From the NCBI RefSeq assembly GCF_025725645.1, contig NZ_CP107007.1:2666001-2730000 (forward strand): a stretch of 64,000 bases of DNA. Reading direction: 5' to 3'. The position numbers and the translations under genes are program-made. Each line of letters starts with the position of its first letter. The first letter of the stretch is position 1. A model generated the notes under the pieces. It was not told the origin of the DNA, did no database searches, and saw only the letters and a program-made list of their open reading frames with translations. The stretch comes from Halomonas sp. GD1P12 (GTDB taxonomy: Bacteria; Pseudomonadota; Gammaproteobacteria; Pseudomonadales; Halomonadaceae). Positions 45,490 to 53,054 of this stretch are shown here, piece after piece.

Positions 45490-46986
45490 TTAGGTGTCCT
45501 GCTGGCCACGGTTCACAAAGCAAGCAATCTCGTCGCTACGGTCCTGCTGACTTTCACTACCGCTCAGGCTGTCGCTGTCGCTGTCGAACGATGGGGCAGA
45601 ATCGTCCGCTCCTGTGGCATCACTACCACCTTCAGGTTTCATGCCCTCGCGGAGCGAGGACGCCAAGCGGCCACCAGCGGTGTGATCAACCTTGTCCTGG
45701 AACTTCCCGGCCATCTTCGCCCCAACCCCTTTAGCCAGCTCGCCAGCCGTTCCAGCTCCCAAGGATGCCGCCCGCTTGAATCCGCTGCCGCCGCCAGAGC
45801 GGGAGCCAGAACCAGAGAAGCCAGCCGCCTGCGCAAATGGGGTGTCACCGGTGCCAGCTTCATCTCCGGTAGAGCTGCTTCCACTCCCGCCCCCGCTGCC
45901 GTCACCTCCAGTGCCAAAGCTTGGCATGTCAGCCCCCGACATATTGGACTGAGCCTTCTCAAAGGCGGCCTTGATGGCTGACCCGCCACCTACTGCATTC
46001 GCCGCACCGCCCAACATTGCGCTCCCAGCCATCTTGCCCGCCGTGAGGGCCATACCTGCCGCTGTCATGGCTGCTCCTACCGCAGCACCGGCACCAAATG
46101 ACCCGATGCCCATTGCTCCCACACTGCCACTCGACACGAGGCCGGAAATCATCGGTGGAATCTTATTAACCAGAAATAGCAGGATCACCGAAACGACCAG
46201 CATCACGACCAACTCCTGGGACGCCATGTTCTCGCTCATCTGTGAGTAGTAGTGAGTAATGAACTCCCTACCGATGGCGACGAGGAGCACCATTGCCATC
46301 AGCTGAGCCGCTATTCCGAGAATGGCCTTGTAATAGTTGATTGCCATGTCTGATGTCCAGCGGGAGCCACCAAACCCCAGGAAAAATACTCCCGCATAGA
46401 GCAGTATCCAACTCGCGGCTAGCAGCAGGAGCAGGTTGACGGAGATAATCGCCAACACCAGCAATACGGCCAAGGCCATACCTTCCATCACCAACGCAGT
46501 GGCAAACTGTTTCCAGCTCAACTCTGACGTAGCCTTCACCGTCTGGTCGTACAGTTCAAAACCGATATCAAGGATGCTGGACGGCCCCAAGCTGCCGTTG
46601 GAGAGGCCACCGGCTTGTGCCCCCAGGGCTTGCAATGACTGTACGATGGTTCCCGCGATGTTCATTCCCTGAGTAGCGTTCGTCAGCAACCACCAGAAAA
46701 AGCCTGTAAAGATGGTGAAACGAACAAGCTCGGCAAAGAACTCACCAATGTCGGCCTTACGCAGCGCCATCATGCCGAACGTCCAGACCATCGAGATCAC
46801 TACCAGGGTCCAGAACAACCGACTGGCGGCCGTTTCTATGGCAGGCCCCCACGTTGATGCCGCGGAATGAAAGCGATCCAACACATCATCCATGATGTTG
46901 CTGCTGGATAGCTCCTGAGCCATTGCGGTATCGGACAGCATGACGACGGCCATCACGCCCAAACCACCAAAAACGAATCGTTTCAT
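45490..46986 (-). CDS. trbL: Conjugal transfer protein TrbL (VirB6-like)
   Basis: Polytopic inner-membrane subunit of a P-type (IncP) type IV secretion system, 498 residues. It has a signal-like N-terminus (FGGLGVMAVVMLSDTAMA), then TrbL-type membrane segments between about residues 60 and 350, including FTGFFWWLLTNATQGMNIAG and AASWILLYAGVFFLGFGGSR. The long Gly/Ser-rich and acidic tail (from about 370) ends in EIACFVNRGQQDT. In RP4 the order trbJ-trbK-trbL is the same. No TrbB, C, D, E, F, G, H or I gene is present, so it cannot form a channel alone. Confidence 0.9.
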   Translation of the reverse strand: MKRFVFGGLGVMAVVMLSDTAMAQELSSSNIMDDVLDRFHSAASTWGPAIETAASRLFWTLVVISMVWTFGMMALRKADIGEFFAELVRFTIFTGFFWWLLTNATQGMNIAGTIVQSLQALGAQAGGLSNGSLGPSSILDIGFELYDQTVKATSELSWKQFATALVMEGMALAVLLVLAIISVNLLLLLAASWILLYAGVFFLGFGGSRWTSDMAINYYKAILGIAAQLMAMVLLVAIGREFITHYYSQMSENMASQELVVMLVVSVILLFLVNKIPPMISGLVSSGSVGAMGIGSFGAGAAVGAAMTAAGMALTAGKMAGSAMLGGAANAVGGGSAIKAAFEKAQSNMSGADMPSFGTGGDGSGGGSGSSSTGDEAGTGDTPFAQAAGFSGSGSRSGGGSGFKRAASLGAGTAGELAKGVGAKMAGKFQDKVDHTAGGRLASSLREGMKPEGGSDATGADDSAPSFDSDSDSLSGSESQQDRSDEIACFVNRGQQDT

Positions 46987-46999
46987 GCGACGCCCTCCT

Positions 47000-47230
47000 T
47001 CAATATCTGTCGGGGGAGCTGGTTTCGAATTCCCATTCCCGCATGCGCTGGGCCTTCTCGAACGACCGGCAGGCTTCAGTAAAGACTTTTCGATTCGATT
47101 CCCTGCTCAGCTCACGCATAACCTGCTGATAGGCAACTGGCGCGCACGTGATCGCATTCGCCTCTGGAACCGTTTCCTGCTCACAACCTACCAAGGCAAC
47201 AGATGCCAAAAGTGGGATGATCTTCTTCAT
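47000..47230 (-). CDS. trbK: TrbK-like entry-exclusion lipoprotein
   Basis: A 76-residue lipoprotein from ATG 47230, which has AAGGAGG upstream; the longer frame from 47365 is rejected. Signal peptide MKKIIPLLASVALVGC carries lipobox LVGC with Cys16 as the lipidated residue. In RP4, TrbK sits between TrbJ and TrbL and blocks entry of a second related plasmid. Position, size and lipobox support the same assignment; sequence identity itself was not tested. Four further cysteines or short motifs (ITCAPVAYQQVMRELSRESN) fit the family. Confidence 0.78.
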   Translation of the reverse strand: MKKIIPLLASVALVGCEQETVPEANAITCAPVAYQQVMRELSRESNRKVFTEACRSFEKAQRMREWEFETSSPDRY

Positions 47231-47285
47231 CGCAGCCTCCTTAGTAGCGATCTGCTGCGCTAGGTTGATAATTCCAGGTACGCAT

Positions 47286-48008
47286 TTACCGCTCCCGCGC
47301 TTCCCCTCTGGCGTTAGCATCCAGTTCGGCGGCGAGACGGGCGGCTTCAGCGTTTTGCTGAGCAATCAACAAGCTACGGATTTGCAGAAGTTGGTTGGCC
47401 TGGTTGCTGGCGAGTTGGTTGGCGTAACCAATGGCGGCCAGTTGGCCATCCGCGCCCTGAGCAGCGGATTGCAAACGCTCAAGCTGTCGAGCATCAGACG
47501 CCAGGTTATCCTGTTGCTGATCCAGCCCCCGGAAGAGCGCATCGTTGGCCGCTTTTTGCGATTCAGACGCCAGGCGACGGTTTTCATCCATCGCTGCACG
47601 TTCGGCATCCGTGCAACCGCCGCCATTGAAGCAGGGGGAACTCCGGTAATACGCTACGTCCTGGAATTTGCCCAGGTAGGCATCAAGGCTGCCGAGCTGG
47701 TTCTGATAATGCTGAAGCGTATTGGTGGCTTGGATCAGATCATTAATCGTGGATTGTGCCCTGTCCCAGATATAGGCCGCTGGAGCCATGGTGTTTTGCA
47801 ACTGGTTTTCATACTGCTGCAACTGCGTCTGGTACTGCTCGATCTGCTTGAGAGACTGTGAGACGGACTCCATCGCCGTCATAACGTTTTGTTGAAGGTT
47901 GGTGCCATCGACGACAGGGATGCCCGCTTGGGCAGGCATGGATGCGGTTAACGCCAAGGAAATGACCGCGACAGGAATTTTAGCCGCTAAAATTCGTTCT
48001 CTTCTCAT
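47286..48008 (-). CDS. trbJ: Conjugal transfer protein TrbJ (VirB5-like)
   Basis: Periplasmic protein of 240 residues with signal peptide (VAVISLALTASMPAQAGIPV) followed by a long glutamine-rich helical region (QSLKQIEQYQTQLQQYENQL) and a second coiled-coil stretch near the C-terminus. In RP4 TrbJ is required for mating-pair formation and strengthens TrbK-mediated exclusion. A KorB operator lies inside its first codons. The 286 bases upstream to traI contain no gene and presumably hold the promoter. Confidence 0.88.
   Translation of the reverse strand: MRRERILAAKIPVAVISLALTASMPAQAGIPVVDGTNLQQNVMTAMESVSQSLKQIEQYQTQLQQYENQLQNTMAPAAYIWDRAQSTINDLIQATNTLQHYQNQLGSLDAYLGKFQDVAYYRSSPCFNGGGCTDAERAAMDENRRLASESQKAANDALFRGLDQQQDNLASDARQLERLQSAAQGADGQLAAIGYANQLASNQANQLLQIRSLLIAQQNAEAARLAAELDANARGEARER
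47979..47991. promoter_or_regulatory. KorB operator (O_B), site 1
   Basis: TTTAGCCGCTAAA is an exact match to the IncP KorB operator TTTAGCSGCTAAA; the palindrome extends to 19 bases (47976-47994). It covers codons 6-10 of trbJ. Confidence 0.85.
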
Positions 48009-48294
48009 GATTGAGTGCTCTTAGCTTCATCGTGACTAAGTTGCACTCACCAACCTGTAGCGGCTCGCTCATGAAGATTGCGAGCCACTACCCCTGCCGG
48101 AGAACCCAGCGGTGAAGTGTGGACCTCTACAGGGATAGCTCGTCACTTACTATCCCGGCGTCCGACCTGCGCGACACCGTCAGAACGCGCGGCCAATGGT
48201 TGTTGAACATCGGTGTCATTGTCCTGGGGAACGGTTAGGCTTCCCAAGGGTTAATCGCATCTACTGTTTGTTGCCGCCTTCCAAAGGGAAAGCA

Positions 48295-50076
48295 CTATAG
48301 TGAACGTCCCTTTTGCTGTCTTTTTGCCCTCTTGGCGTCCATCTCTGCCCGTAACTTGGCTTTGCGGCGCTCTTGCTCGCTCGGCCCCCGTGGGGGCGGT
48401 GTCGGCGTCTTGCCCGCTTGTCCCTCAAGGTGAAGCACATCGGCCTGGGACGGCGATTGCAGCCGGTTCCGGCGCACCGGGGGTGGCGGCTGACCGATGG
48501 GCGGCACTCCCGCCCGTTTGCTTCGGGTCTTGGCCGGGGCGGTGCCCCCGCCGTTCGCCAGGGCTTGGCGGCGACGTTCCAGCCCGGCGTCCGCAAACCG
48601 GATAGGCAACTGTCCATCCGCTGCCGCCTTGATCACCCGCGCTTTGAACTCCGGCGAACCGTTCACGGTGATGCGCTCGCCGTAGCGTTCCATCGCCATC
48701 CTTAGCGCGTTCTGGATGCCTGCCTGGTCGGACTCCCTGGATACCTGTAGCCGGTCGCCATCGTCGCGCACGGCGCTGGCTCCGGCCCGGTAAATGATGG
48801 TGCCCTTCTTGGTGATGCTGTCGATCACCGGCGCATGGCCGGGCTTCGCCTGTCCCTCCCCCTTCAAGGTGTTGCCCTTGAGGCCCTGGGCAGCCTCTCT
48901 GGCTCGCAACGCGGCCAGGGCCTCGATATCGCCCTGCAAGGCTTCTCGTTTGAGCCAGTCGGCCCATGTGCGGCGCCCGTGGGTTTCATGAATCGCCTGG
49001 CGTTCCGCGCGGTACTGCTTCTGGATCGCGTCAATGTCGGCTTTAAGGGCGCTGCTGGCCTGCGCATACAACACCTTCTTGGTTAGACTGCCGCTGGTGA
49101 GCTTGATGGCCGCCCGCCGGGCCTTGCCCTTCTTCTTGGCGTTCTCAATCCGGCGGTCTTTCTGCCGCCGGACTTTGTCCAGGGCCGCCGTCTTGTTGGC
49201 TGCCGCGCTCTGCTGTTCTGATTTGAACCGGGCGTAAAGCTCGGTGATATTCACGCGCAGCCGTATCGGGTCTTTGCGGTACTGGCGGCGGGGCCTGCCC
49301 TGTTGCGCCTGGTCAGGCTCGAACGGGCCGAAACGGGCCTCCAGCTTCGGTTTGGAGAATTCCCGCCCCAAGGTGCTCGCCTTGACCGCCGCGTCATCAC
49401 CGGCAACGACAACCAGCCCATTCCCCCGCGCCCGGAGTTCCAGGCCATTGTCACGCATGACCTGGTGCAGTTCAGCCCAGGACTGCGCGGTTCTGATGTT
49501 GTCCAAGCACTCGCGCTTGATCCAACCGATCAGGCTTTCAATACCGGCATGACGTTCCATGTCGGTGGCTCGCGACTCGGCGCCGCGTCGGCGCGGAATG
49601 TGGTTATCCTGCTGCAACCCGTAATCCCGTTCCATGACCTCGCATAACTCAGCCAGGGTCTGGTGTGGGTAGTAGGGTTCGTGGATGATGTTGCGCATGG
49701 GGTGGATCTTGTTGACGGCGATATGGATGTGCAGGTTTTCGGTATCGTTGTGGACGGCGCTAATGCGCTGATGCTCTCCAAAGCCCAGCCCCTTACAAAT
49801 ACGGTCCTCGATGGCCACCAGGGTATCGGCCTCAACCTGTTCCCCAGCCCGGAAGCTGACAATCAAGTGATAGGTCTTGTCGCTCTTCGCTCGGGTATTA
49901 CCGAACTGGGTCGCTAGTACCTCGCTGACGGCATCCTGGACCGAATACGCCACACAGTTGGTCAGCCGTACCGCGCCAAGACGGTGCTCCTTGCTTTGCT
50001 CGTCGGTGATGTAGTTCACCAGACCAGCAAAGTCTGACTTGCCCAGGGAGCGTATGGGGACGTGTTTGGCGATCAT
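48295..50076 (-). CDS. traI: TraI relaxase, IncP (MOB-P) type
   Basis: Relaxase that nicks oriT and pilots the transferred strand; 593 residues from ATG 50076. That start gives MIAKHVPIRSLGKSDFAGLV, colinear with RP4 TraI, and puts the catalytic tyrosine at position 22 (NYITDEQ), as in RP4; a GTG at 50091 is rejected. Motif III with the metal-binding histidines is HNDTENLHIHIAVNKIHP. RP4-like ERHAGIESLIGWIKRE and REFSKPKLEARFG follow. The C-terminal portion is basic and shorter than in RP4 TraI (732 residues). Start lies 33 bases after traJ, with a KorB operator in the gap. Confidence 0.94.
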   Translation of the reverse strand: MIAKHVPIRSLGKSDFAGLVNYITDEQSKEHRLGAVRLTNCVAYSVQDAVSEVLATQFGNTRAKSDKTYHLIVSFRAGEQVEADTLVAIEDRICKGLGFGEHQRISAVHNDTENLHIHIAVNKIHPMRNIIHEPYYPHQTLAELCEVMERDYGLQQDNHIPRRRGAESRATDMERHAGIESLIGWIKRECLDNIRTAQSWAELHQVMRDNGLELRARGNGLVVVAGDDAAVKASTLGREFSKPKLEARFGPFEPDQAQQGRPRRQYRKDPIRLRVNITELYARFKSEQQSAAANKTAALDKVRRQKDRRIENAKKKGKARRAAIKLTSGSLTKKVLYAQASSALKADIDAIQKQYRAERQAIHETHGRRTWADWLKREALQGDIEALAALRAREAAQGLKGNTLKGEGQAKPGHAPVIDSITKKGTIIYRAGASAVRDDGDRLQVSRESDQAGIQNALRMAMERYGERITVNGSPEFKARVIKAAADGQLPIRFADAGLERRRQALANGGGTAPAKTRSKRAGVPPIGQPPPPVRRNRLQSPSQADVLHLEGQAGKTPTPPPRGPSEQERRKAKLRAEMDAKRAKRQQKGRSL

Positions 50077-50093
50077 GAGTGCCAGCCTCACAT

Positions 50094-50106
50094 TTTAGCG
50101 GCTAAA
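50094..50106. promoter_or_regulatory. KorB operator (O_B), site 2
   Basis: TTTAGCGGCTAAA, an exact O_B sequence, in the 33-base gap between the traJ stop and the traI start. Confidence 0.88.
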
Positions 50107-50109
50107 AAA

Positions 50110-50481
50110 TTACGACCTGGCCCTCGGCTGCACCACGGATTTCAATACCTGACTCATTTCCTCCTGAGTGGATTCGATCCTTCCGAGCAGGCTTAGGATG
50201 GTAGCCGCCCCGAAGTGAGCCGTTCTCACATCATCTGTCAGCCACAGCTTGAGCAAGCCTCCCAAACGCCCCAAGTCTCCATTTACACGAACCAGCTCAC
50301 GGACATACTCGTAGTCCATAACGCCATTAACCTGATAACCCTGCCCCACTTCCCGCAGATAACAAGCAACGCTTAGCCCTGCCTGCCTGGCGTTGGACTC
50401 AATCAGTTCCCTCTCTTCCGGAAGGCAGTACACCTTGAGCGGAGTGCTGTTCTTCCGTGTCACTCTTTGCTTCACACTCAT
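50110..50481 (-). CDS. traJ: TraJ oriT-recognition protein, IncP type
   Basis: Relaxosome protein that binds the oriT inverted repeat and loads TraI. ATG 50481 has a strong AGGAG site and gives 123 residues, exactly the RP4 TraJ length; an ATG at 50505 would add eight residues. Closely RP4-like sequence: LKVYCLPEERELIE, REVGQGYQVNGVMDYEYVRE, RVNGDLGRLGGLLKLWLTDD and VVQPRARS at the end. It starts 62 bases from the oriT, the same arrangement as RP4. Confidence 0.94.
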   Translation of the reverse strand: MSVKQRVTRKNSTPLKVYCLPEERELIESNARQAGLSVACYLREVGQGYQVNGVMDYEYVRELVRVNGDLGRLGGLLKLWLTDDVRTAHFGAATILSLLGRIESTQEEMSQVLKSVVQPRARS

Positions 50482-50542
50482 GCCAACTCCTATCTCAGAT
50501 GCCATGCCTTACAGAGCAGAATTTCCGTTGAGCACCGCAGGT

Positions 50543-50610
50543 GCGAATAAGGACTAGTGAAGAGGAACACCACGCTTGCGGGGTGGGACTACTTCACACA
50601 TCCTGCCCGC
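50543..50610 (+). other. oriT: IncP-type origin of transfer (oriT) with nic site
   Basis: The segment matches RP4 oriT closely: GAATAAGGAC, AGTGAAGAGGAACACC, a GC-rich centre, then GGGACTACTTCAC and ACATCCTGCCCGC. Inverted arms GTGAAG (50557-50562) and CTTCAC (50592-50597) are the TraJ site. By analogy with RP4 (ATCCTG|C) TraI should nick the + strand between G50605 and C50606. RP4 has traK on the other side; no traK is seen here. Confidence 0.92.
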
Positions 50611-50661
50611 ACTTCAGCGTTGATTTTTGTAGCTACGCCATGTGCAAAGCATCGCTATTTC

Positions 50662-50799
50662 TCAGCATTTCGTTGCACGGATCTGTTTTTCCTGTGCATC
50701 CGTGACAAACGGTCTCGCCCCCTGATGAAGTAGACATTTACGGCGATAGTGCTGCGCTCTAGAAGCGGTAAAGCAGCGATCTAACAGCGATTTCCCCAT
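50662..50799 (-). CDS. Possible 45-aa basic protein
   Basis: ATG 50799 with AAGGA seven bases upstream opens a frame starting MGKSLLDRCFTASRAQHYRR that ends at 50662. It is basic and cysteine-containing. It occupies the place of traK in RP4 but does not resemble TraK and is on the opposite strand. May be chance. Confidence 0.25.
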   Translation of the reverse strand: MGKSLLDRCFTASRAQHYRRKCLLHQGARPFVTDAQEKQIRATKC

Positions 50800-50858
50800 A
50801 GCGGTGTCCTTGCGCTTTCCACATTTAAATACACAGCTTTCCTCGCGGTTTCCGCAAT

Positions 50859-50905
50859 GCCCCTCAAATGTCAATGAACCCGAAGCGCTGCCCCTCAAGT
50901 GTCAA
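50859..50905 (-). repeat. Two RK2-type TrfA iterons (partial oriV)
   Basis: On the minus strand TTGACACTTGAGGGGC (50905-50890) and TTGACATTTGAGGGGC (50874-50859), spaced 31 bases. Both match the RK2 oriV iteron TGACAYTTGAGGGGC. RK2 oriV has more copies, so this is at most a small cluster or remnant. No TrfA gene is in the window. Confidence 0.75.
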
Positions 50906-51087
50906 CACAGCTACCGAGCGAACCAGCTACTCAATCTCATTAGCTCACCATGGGGCATTTGATGTAACTGGCCTTTTCCTTCTTGGAGTAGAAACACGGC
51001 GAATGCCGATCATATATTTATTGAAATAGGTATTTACTAAGCTCATTACTTACTAGCTTCTTTATTTAGTAGCATCGGATCCTCCTC

Positions 51088-51465
51088 TTACGATTTTCCC
51101 GAAGACGGGTCGACCGTATTCGGAAAATCCGAACCTGGTGGATCAACGTCAAAGTCACCTGGCCGGTCAGTGACTAACCATGAGGTGCGTACGAACTTTC
51201 CGCATTCACCACGCTCCCGTTGAATGCACAGATATCCCGCCTGCTCTAGTTCCCTTAGCCCCGCTCTCGTAGCATCTCGACCAGAACCGACCTCCTTCTC
51301 TTTCGAAAGATGCGATAACCTGAGCTTCCAGTTATCCGGCAGAGAGAGCACAAATACCAAAATTCCCAAGGATTTCCATGAGATTCGCTGATCTCGAATC
51401 AACTCATTGTTGAGCGTAGTGAAGTTTGATCGCACTCGGCGTCGAATGATTGCAGTATCGTCCAC
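51088..51465 (-). CDS. Helix-turn-helix protein, replication-protein-like
   Basis: About 125 residues from GTG 51465, which follows GAGGGG; a TTG at 51480 overlapping the previous stop is the alternative. The core RVRSNFTTLNNELIRDQRIS, WKSLGILVFVLSLPDNWKLR and LSKEKEVGSGRDATRAGLRE forms the winged-helix domain found in phage and plasmid replication or control proteins. The C-terminal 25 residues are Pro/Asp-rich. It is coupled to the small gene upstream. A role in replication or copy control is possible, but the motif alone does not show it. Confidence 0.65.
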   Translation of the reverse strand: MDDTAIIRRRVRSNFTTLNNELIRDQRISWKSLGILVFVLSLPDNWKLRLSHLSKEKEVGSGRDATRAGLRELEQAGYLCIQRERGECGKFVRTSWLVTDRPGDFDVDPPGSDFPNTVDPSSGKS

Positions 51466-51476
51466 GGCCCTGCCCC

Positions 51477-51689
51477 TCAAGCCTCGTCAATCAGTCCAGC
51501 AACATCAGTTGCACGAAAATAGACACGTCTTCCAACCTTCCTCTTGGCGGCATTCCATTTCACGGAAAACTCTGACTGGCTTTGCAACGATATTCGTAGC
51601 CCATCGGGACTGCGCTTCAACAATTCCGATAAATCGGTTAAAGATAGCAAAGGACCATAGCGTTCTAGCAACTGCTCTTCGGTTGTCAT
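51477..51689 (-). CDS. Small DNA-binding protein (70 aa), AlpA-like
   Basis: Starts MTTEEQLLERYGPLLSLTDL at ATG 51689 (GGAG six bases upstream). SLTDLSELLKRSPDGLRISL is a likely helix-turn-helix and VGRRVYFRATDVAGLIDEA the typical wing/tail of small MerR-like or AlpA proteins, which serve as excisionases or regulators. It is the first gene of a two-gene unit. A KorA-like site lies 91 bases upstream. Excisionase for the element is one possible job. Confidence 0.62.
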   Translation of the reverse strand: MTTEEQLLERYGPLLSLTDLSELLKRSPDGLRISLQSQSEFSVKWNAAKRKVGRRVYFRATDVAGLIDEA

Positions 51690-51779
51690 AACCATCTCCA
51701 GATAACGCAATTAAAGGCTTCGCTTTAAATATTTACGTTATCTTTAAAAAACTTTCAACACTTTATTATTATTTTTAAA

Positions 51780-51791
51780 GTATAGCTAAAC
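51780..51791. promoter_or_regulatory. KorA-like operator (O_A)
   Basis: GTATAGCTAAAC differs at one of 12 positions from the IncP KorA operator GTTTAGCTAAAC. It lies upstream of the 70-aa DNA-binding gene. Confidence 0.5.
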
Positions 51792-52102
51792 ACCAAGTTA
51801 AAAGTTTACCTATACTTTATCAAATCATCTTAACCAAGAAGTAAAAACTCATGTAAAAAACAAATAATCCCGTTTAATCAAGCGCTAAAAAACGGCTTGA
51901 GCGAGCTTTCTTAAATACAAGATTTAGTCACTGCAATTTTCATTGACACTTGGGGGAGGGGGGGGGGGGCGATGTTTATAACCAAAAAAACTCAAGCGAA
52001 TGAGCATTTGTAAAAGTGTTACTAGCATGAGAACCGCTACGAAAGAGAAGATGATAACGGGTATTCGTACCACTGAGAGCACATCAGAAAGGCAGAAGAA
52101 AC

Positions 52103-52115
52103 TTTAGCCGCTAAA
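52103..52115. promoter_or_regulatory. KorB operator (O_B), site 3
   Basis: TTTAGCCGCTAAA, exact O_B sequence, in the AT-rich region between the small helix-turn-helix genes and the HEPN-like gene. Confidence 0.85.
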
Positions 52116-52158
52116 TTTTTCCTATCCGTTGCTGAAGGAATGATTACCTTTCAACAAA

Positions 52159-52195
52159 TGTAGTATGTTGTATATTACTACATACTACATACTAC
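52159..52195. repeat. Inverted and direct repeats TGTAGTATG / CATACTACA
   Basis: TGTAGTATG (52159-52167) faces CATACTACA (52181-52189), and CATACTAC is repeated at 52188-52195. It may be a regulator binding site about 100 bases downstream of the HEPN-like gene end or part of the origin region. Confidence 0.5.
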
Positions 52196-52297
52196 CAATA
52201 ACTCAAAGCTTTAATATCGACCAGAAGCTAATTTTTAGTCGCCTTTTATATAACGCCACCAATACGCACTAATCGCGTGCTTAGCATTATTATGTTT

Positions 52298-52951
52298 CTA
52301 CTCTATTTTATGCTGAACTCTAGAAATAAAATGCACAACCATATTAACGTCCTGAGCGTTCTCCGCATGCCGATACCGCTCACTTTCCGAGAGGTCATCC
52401 CAGCCACTCAACATTGAAGGATCAATTCCCTTTCCAAGCAAGACTTCCTCGGGTGATAATTCAACAATGCTATACCCTAAACCTTTTATCTCTTTGTCTA
52501 CATTAATACTAAAATCGACTGAAAGCCTCGATACTGCAGCCTTTAGCATTATATTAAAGATAACCTTGGATATTCTCTGATATAGCAATCGGCAGTTTTC
52601 GTTTTCAGTTAACGGATAGATAAGTTCATCGCCACTAAATTTTATATTGAACTTTGACAAGTTGGCATGCGCAAAAACATTCCGCAGCTTCCTCACACCA
52701 GAAGTCTTGTTATTCAAAAAATCATGTTCTACCTGATTTATCAGACCAGAGACATAAGACGTTTTGACTACCCCTTGGAATGAATCCCCAAAGTCATCAG
52801 CGCAAGCCTTTAGTATATTCTCGAGCATCCAGAACAAATAAGCCAAAGAGGCGCTTCCGTTATTTTCTATATTTTCCAAAAAGACCAATTGGTTTCCGTA
52901 ATAACGTGAGTATAGCCATATGTAATCAATACACTTAGATTTACTATACAT
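52298..52951 (-). CDS. HEPN-like protein, candidate defence gene
   Basis: A 217-residue soluble, helical protein with no recognised family. It contains RNVFAH (Arg90-x4-His95), the R-x4-6-H pattern of HEPN ribonucleases, in a helical setting (GVRKLRNVFAHANLSKF). Codon use is AT-rich compared with the host, indicating transfer. It lies 103 bases downstream of an Abi_C-like gene on the same strand, so they are probably transcribed together. An RNase toxin or abortive-infection effector is a reasonable hypothesis; the motif is short and could be coincidental. Alternative starts are not excluded. Confidence 0.55.
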   Translation of the reverse strand: MYSKSKCIDYIWLYSRYYGNQLVFLENIENNGSASLAYLFWMLENILKACADDFGDSFQGVVKTSYVSGLINQVEHDFLNNKTSGVRKLRNVFAHANLSKFNIKFSGDELIYPLTENENCRLLYQRISKVIFNIMLKAAVSRLSVDFSINVDKEIKGLGYSIVELSPEEVLLGKGIDPSMLSGWDDLSESERYRHAENAQDVNMVVHFISRVQHKIE

Positions 52952-53054
52952 AGCTTGGCTTCCAATGCTCCTTTAAACATAACGCCTGTAGCACGCGCGG
53001 ATTTGTGCTGAAGGCGCAGCCGCAACGAAAAAGCCGTCGACGTGTCTGCGATTG

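Larger units (their letters stand above)
51690..52297. other. AT-rich control region of the element
   Basis: About 600 bases with no gene, AT-rich throughout. It holds a KorA-like site (51780-51791), an iteron-like half site TTGACACTTG (51943-51952) running into a G-rich tract with 12 consecutive G (51958-51969), an exact KorB operator (52103-52115) and a group of repeats around 52159-52195. This is the arrangement expected of a plasmid origin or control region. No exact DnaA box (TTATCCACA) was found. Confidence 0.6.

Noticed and set aside
45896..46140. CRISPR-like or tandem repeat in the Gly/Ala-rich TrbL tail region
   Set aside because: The repetition is only at the level of Gly, Ala and Ser codons in low-complexity protein; no regular repeat-spacer pattern. 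No CRISPR array was seen anywhere in the window.
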